In this document: positions 61,209 to 64,000 of the stretch, piece after piece
How the letters are laid out: each line of letters opens with the position of its first letter
Position numbering within the stretch: the stretch's first letter is position 1
Assembly (NCBI RefSeq): GCF_031180965.1
Contig: NZ_JAPSLH010000002.1
Span: forward strand, 216,449 to 280,448
Length of the DNA: 64,000 nt
Direction of reading: 5' to 3'
Source: Chelativorans sp.
GTDB lineage: Bacteria > Pseudomonadota > Alphaproteobacteria > Rhizobiales > Rhizobiaceae
Position numbers and translations under genes: made by a program
Notes under the pieces: model-generated
The model's input: the letters and a program-made list of their open reading frames with translations, nothing else
Told to the model about the DNA's origin: nothing
Databases searched by the model: none

Positions 61209-61266
61209 TGACCTTCCTCCCTGATCCGATCCCGCCGAAGGGCGCGTGACGCCGTACGCGAGATCA

Positions 61267-61283
61267 GATATACTCATTATACC
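61267..61283. promoter_or_regulatory. NanR-like operator between binding protein and gntR
   Basis: GATATACTCATTATACC is nearly palindromic. Its reverse complement starts GGTATAATGAG, identical to the site before the RuBisCO-like gene. It also shares TATACTCA with the site at 62161. Its place between divergent genes suits control of both importer and regulator. Confidence 0.62.
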
Positions 61284-61372
61284 TCTTTACCATAAGCAGC
61301 CGGCCTTGGGCTGTCAATTTGGATAGGCCGCGCATATAAGTTGACCGCCACACCGAGCAGCAGAGCAGAAAG

Positions 61373-62095
61373 ATGACGCACGTCCTTCCGATCAGGCGGC
61401 GCAAACTGGCAGATGAGGTGCAGGATCGCCTGCTCGAGATCATCCGCAGCGGCGACCTTGAGGCCGGCGATCTGCTTCCCTCCGAGCGCGAGCTGATGGC
61501 CGCCTATTCGGTCGGGCGCCCGGCCATCCGCGAAGCCATGCAGAACCTGCAGCGCATGGGCCTGGTCGAGATCCGCCATGGCGGCCGGCCCCGCGTGGCG
61601 CAGCCTTCCATCGCCAATATGATGGAGCAGATGGCCGAGCCGATGCGCCACCTTCTGACGCGCTCCGAGACCAGCCTCAACTATCTCAAGGAGGCTCGCG
61701 CGACCTTCGAGATGGAGATGGCGCGCATAGCGGCCAGTAAGCGCACCGAGGCGGACATCGCCACGCTGCGCTCCCTGCTCGATCGCCATGCCGCCGCCCG
61801 CAAGGAGCCGAAACTGTTTCTCGAATTGGACGGCGAGTTTCATCGCGCCGTTGCCGGCATCAGCGGCAATCCGATCTTCGAGGCGCTCAGCGGCTCGCTC
61901 TTCACCTGGCTCGCCCATTTCCACCTCGACCTTGTGAGCAGGCCTGGGCTGGAAAAGCTCACCCTCGAGGAGCACGAGGCGATTTTTGCCGCGATCAAGC
62001 AGGGCGATCCGGCATTGGCGGCCAAGAACATGAGCGACCACCTGAATCGCGCCAACCGGCTCTATCACACCACCAATCCGCGCAAGGCCGGTTGA
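61373..62095 (+). CDS. GntR-family regulator, NanR-like (FadR subfamily)
   Basis: This is the likely regulator of the apiose cluster. The 240-residue protein has a winged helix (IRRRKLADEVQDRLLEII, LPSERELMAAYSVGRPAIREAMQ) and a FadR-type effector domain with LDGEFHRAVAGISGNPIFEAL and the metal-type histidines in HLDLVSRPG and EEHEAIFAAI. The N-terminus and HTH resemble NanR, whose E. coli member binds TGGTATA repeats. TGGTATA-type sites occur before four units of this cluster, which supports the match. The ligand is probably an apiose-pathway intermediate. A TATAAG box at 61335-61340 may be its -10. Confidence 0.9.
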   Translation: MTHVLPIRRRKLADEVQDRLLEIIRSGDLEAGDLLPSERELMAAYSVGRPAIREAMQNLQRMGLVEIRHGGRPRVAQPSIANMMEQMAEPMRHLLTRSETSLNYLKEARATFEMEMARIAASKRTEADIATLRSLLDRHAAARKEPKLFLELDGEFHRAVAGISGNPIFEALSGSLFTWLAHFHLDLVSRPGLEKLTLEEHEAIFAAIKQGDPALAAKNMSDHLNRANRLYHTTNPRKAG

Positions 62096-62160
62096 GGCTG
62101 CTGCGGCGCCCGGCTTGAGGAGCTGCGCCGGGTCGCAGCGGCGGTTGCACGCCGGCGCGA

Positions 62161-62181
62161 ACTGGTATACTCAATACATCA
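62161..62181 (+). promoter_or_regulatory. NanR-like operator/promoter before the Gfo/Idh dehydrogenase gene
   Basis: AACTGGTATACTCAATACAT contains TGGTATACT, a near-consensus extended -10, with TTGCAC (62145-62150) sixteen bases upstream as -35. GGTATA and TACATC, five bases apart, form an imperfect inverted repeat matching the 61267 site at 13 of 17 positions. Confidence 0.62.
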
Positions 62182-62254
62182 GGTGACGTTCTCGGCTCCT
62201 GGAGGAGGCCCTTGCCACGCGCGGGGCCAAGAGGGCCGAATGGGAGAGGCCTGC

Positions 62255-63319
62255 ATGAGCCTGACTGGCGAAAGCAGCACGCGCAAAACCTTGCGAGGCG
62301 GCCTGATCGGCTGCGGTTTCTTCGCCCGCAATCACATGAATGCCTGGCGCGAAGTGGAAGGAGCGGAGATCGTCGCCGTCTGCGACCGCGATGCAGGGCG
62401 AGCCAAGGCGATGGCGGAGTCTTTCGGCATCGGCGGCGTCTATACGGACGCGGAAGCGATGCTCGCCGCCGAACGGCTGGATTTCGTCGATATCGCCACG
62501 ACGGTGGAATCCCACCGCCCGCTGGCCGAGCTCGCAGCGCGCCATAAGGTGGCGATCGTCTGCCAGAAACCCTTCGCGGAGACGCTGGAGGACGCTCAGG
62601 CGATGGTGGCCGCGGCGGAAAGGGCCGGCGTGCCGCTTCTCGTCCACGAAAACTTCCGCTGGCAGAAGCCTTTCATCGAGCTGCAGCGGCTCCTGCAGCA
62701 AGGGACGATCGGCAAGATCCACTATGCCCGGCTCTCCTTCCGCCACGGCTACGACAACTACAAGAACCAGCCCTATCTGGCCGAGGTGGCCCGCTTCGCC
62801 ATCATGGATGTCGGCCTGCATCTCTACGATCTCGCCCGCTGGCTCTTCGGCGAGGTGGAGACGGTCCATTGCCGCACCCAACGCCTCAACCCCATCGTCA
62901 AGGGGGAGGACGCCTTCGTGTCCATGCTCGGCCATGCGGGCGGCGCCGTCTCGGTGATCGACTGCTCCTTCTATTCGGTGATCGATCCGGAGCCCTTCCC
63001 TCAGACCCTGGCCTGGATCGAGGGGGATCGCGGGACGCTGGAGCTTTCGGCTGGCTATCGCCTGCGCATCCATCGCCGGGGCGCTGCGGCCGAGGAGATC
63101 GATGTCGAGCCGCCGGTCCCCTCCTGGGGCGAGAAGCCCTGGCACGTGGTGCAGGATTCGGTGCGCGCCTTCGAGGAACATGTGGTTGCCGTCGTCCGCG
63201 ACGGAGTGGAGGGGGCACCCACCGGCCGCGACAATCTGAAGACCCTGGCCGTCGCACTCGCTTCCTACGAATCGGCCGAGAGGGGGTCCGTCGTCCGGCT
63301 GGCGGGAGGCGCCGCATAG
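62255..63319 (+). CDS. Gfo/Idh/MocA-family dehydrogenase, possible D-apiose dehydrogenase
   Basis: This is an NAD(P)-dependent dehydrogenase of 354 residues. It has the Rossmann motif GLIGCGFFARNHMNAW, the QKP variant of the EKP motif (IVCQKPFAET) and the conserved metal-free catalytic region FAIMDVGLHLYDLARWLFG. QKP in place of EKP is worth noting. ATG 62255 sits six bases after GGGAGAGG; an ATG at 62240 is possible. In the apiose pathway a Gfo/Idh enzyme (ApsD) oxidises D-apiose to apionolactone, and this gene has the cluster's operator. The lactonase expected next is not in the window. Confidence 0.8.
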   Translation: MSLTGESSTRKTLRGGLIGCGFFARNHMNAWREVEGAEIVAVCDRDAGRAKAMAESFGIGGVYTDAEAMLAAERLDFVDIATTVESHRPLAELAARHKVAIVCQKPFAETLEDAQAMVAAAERAGVPLLVHENFRWQKPFIELQRLLQQGTIGKIHYARLSFRHGYDNYKNQPYLAEVARFAIMDVGLHLYDLARWLFGEVETVHCRTQRLNPIVKGEDAFVSMLGHAGGAVSVIDCSFYSVIDPEPFPQTLAWIEGDRGTLELSAGYRLRIHRRGAAAEEIDVEPPVPSWGEKPWHVVQDSVRAFEEHVVAVVRDGVEGAPTGRDNLKTLAVALASYESAERGSVVRLAGGAA

Positions 63320-63421
63320 GAAACTCCTCCGCGGGCGCGCACCCGTCCGCCGGAGGCATGATCGTTCGGTGCAGCCAAGAGGGCCGGGAGAAGCTTCACG
63401 GCCCCGCCAAGGGAGGTAACC

Positions 63422-64000
63422 ATGCACATGCTGAAATCGGCGCTGCTCGCCGGCTCCATAGCCGGCGCTGCCCTGCTCGCCCCGGGAGCGGCCAAGGCCG
63501 CCACCATCTGCTTCGCTTTCCAGGATCTCGAGACCGAGTTCTGGGTCGCCGGCCACCAGGCGATCGTCACCACGCTCCAGGAAGGCGGACACACCGTCAT
63601 TGAGCGCAACGCGAACGAGGACGCCAACCGGCAGCTCGAGCAGGTGCGCGACTGCATCGCGCAGGGGGTGGACGGCATCATCATCATCCCGCAGGATGGC
63701 GAGAGCGCCGTTACCATCGTGAAGGAAGCGCAGGAGAGCGACGTCCCGATCGCCGTCTTCAACCGCCCGCCCTCGGATCTCAGCCGCGGCATCATCGTCG
63801 TCGCCGACAATCAGAAGATCGCCGCCCAGGCCGTCGAATACATGGCCTCTGAGGCGAAGAAGAAGATGGAAGCGACCGGCGAGAAGCTGACGCCGCTGAT
63901 CATGGTCGGCGATCTCGGCGATCCGAACGCCGTCGGCCGCAAGGCCGGCTTCTATGACGTGATCAACGCCAACCCAGACCTCTTCAACCAGCCGGTCGAG
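63422..64000 (+). CDS. Periplasmic sugar-binding protein, cut by the window end
   Basis: The first 193 residues of a second Peripla_BP_4 binding protein are present. GGGAGG precedes ATG 63422. A signal peptide (about 27 residues, ending AKA-ATI) is followed by ICFAFQDLETEFWVAGHQA, GVDGIIIIPQDGESAV, IAVFNRPPSD and LIMVGDLGDPNAVGRKAGF, the usual layout. It follows the dehydrogenase by 102 bases that include a small CCTCCG/CGGAGG hairpin. It probably heads a second importer operon continuing beyond the window, in the same regulon as the apiose genes. Confidence 0.88.
   Translation, partial: MHMLKSALLAGSIAGAALLAPGAAKAATICFAFQDLETEFWVAGHQAIVTTLQEGGHTVIERNANEDANRQLEQVRDCIAQGVDGIIIIPQDGESAVTIVKEAQESDVPIAVFNRPPSDLSRGIIVVADNQKIAAQAVEYMASEAKKKMEATGEKLTPLIMVGDLGDPNAVGRKAGFYDVINANPDLFNQPVE

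Noticed and set aside
1..64000. tRNA genes, insertion sequences, CRISPR arrays, phage genes or a replication origin
   Set aside because: Looked for by eye and none seen; short or degenerate examples could have been missed without a search tool.

Overview
The window is GC-rich, tightly packed bacterial DNA with no tRNA, rRNA, insertion sequence, phage gene or CRISPR array that I could see. Many genes overlap by 1-8 bases. Protein families, rhizobial-style regulatory RNA and the abundance of ABC and TRAP importers point to an alphaproteobacterium of the Hyphomicrobiales (Rhizobiales), probably a Phyllobacteriaceae-like soil or plant-associated organism. This placement is inferred from family resemblance, not from a marker gene.

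Layout. (1) 1-3.2 kb: a stress block on the minus strand, ftsH - ibpA-type hsp20 - hsp20. The ibpA-type gene has an in-frame amber codon and ftsH a one-base frameshift, while a ROSE-like RNA thermometer in front of ibpA looks intact. (2) 3.3-6.9 kb: an Xre/RES toxin-antitoxin pair with an overlapping promoter/operator, a GMC oxidoreductase, and a TerC membrane protein with a long structured leader that looks switch-like. (3) 7.2-14.0 kb: a sugar-type ABC importer operon with its own LacI regulator, a Gfo/Idh oxidoreductase and a perfect 14-bp LacI-type palindrome in front of it. (4) 14.6-30.6 kb: a tryptophan-to-anthranilate-to-CoA degradation island. It holds kynB, a 2-aminobenzoate-CoA ligase, kynA and a branched-chain-type ABC importer, converging on a minus-strand operon of aminobenzoyl-CoA monooxygenase/reductase, SDR, MarR regulator, enoyl-CoA hydratase, acyl-CoA dehydrogenase, RidA, DNA glycosylase and kynU. 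The two outward ends carry the same 24-bp element (20/24 identical), probably the MarR operator. (5) 30.7-38.3 kb: an alpha-2-macroglobulin with a PAN-like N-terminus, followed by penicillin-binding protein 1C.

(6) 38.3-49.5 kb: uronate (pectin) catabolism. Minus strand: uxaC - dctP - dctQ - dctM - gntR - kduI - kduD - kdgF. Plus strand: uxuB - uxuA - a Gfo/Idh gene, ending in a strong terminator. Both branches lead to 2-keto-3-deoxygluconate. The kinase and aldolase that would finish the pathway are not in the window. (7) 49.6-52.1 kb: a copper-exporting P-type ATPase with a textbook CueR-type promoter. (8) 52.2-64 kb: a cluster that fits the oxidative D-apiose/D-apionate pathway. It has a RuBisCO-like protein, a DUF1537 kinase, an apionate oxidoisomerase-like dehydrogenase, a TIM-barrel protein, an ABC importer whose ATPase and permease are fused, a NanR-like GntR regulator, a Gfo/Idh dehydrogenase and the start of a second sugar-binding protein. 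Related TGGTATA-type sites lie in front of four of its transcription units.

Together, regions 6 and 8 read as a plant cell-wall (pectin) utilisation island, since apiose is a branched sugar of rhamnogalacturonan II. A sequence block is shared between the uxaC/uxuB intergenic region and the promoter of the oxidoisomerase gene. In all four transport operons in which a binding-protein gene precedes its partner genes, a strong hairpin follows the binding-protein gene. No function here was tested. Assignments rest on motifs, gene order and remembered family features.
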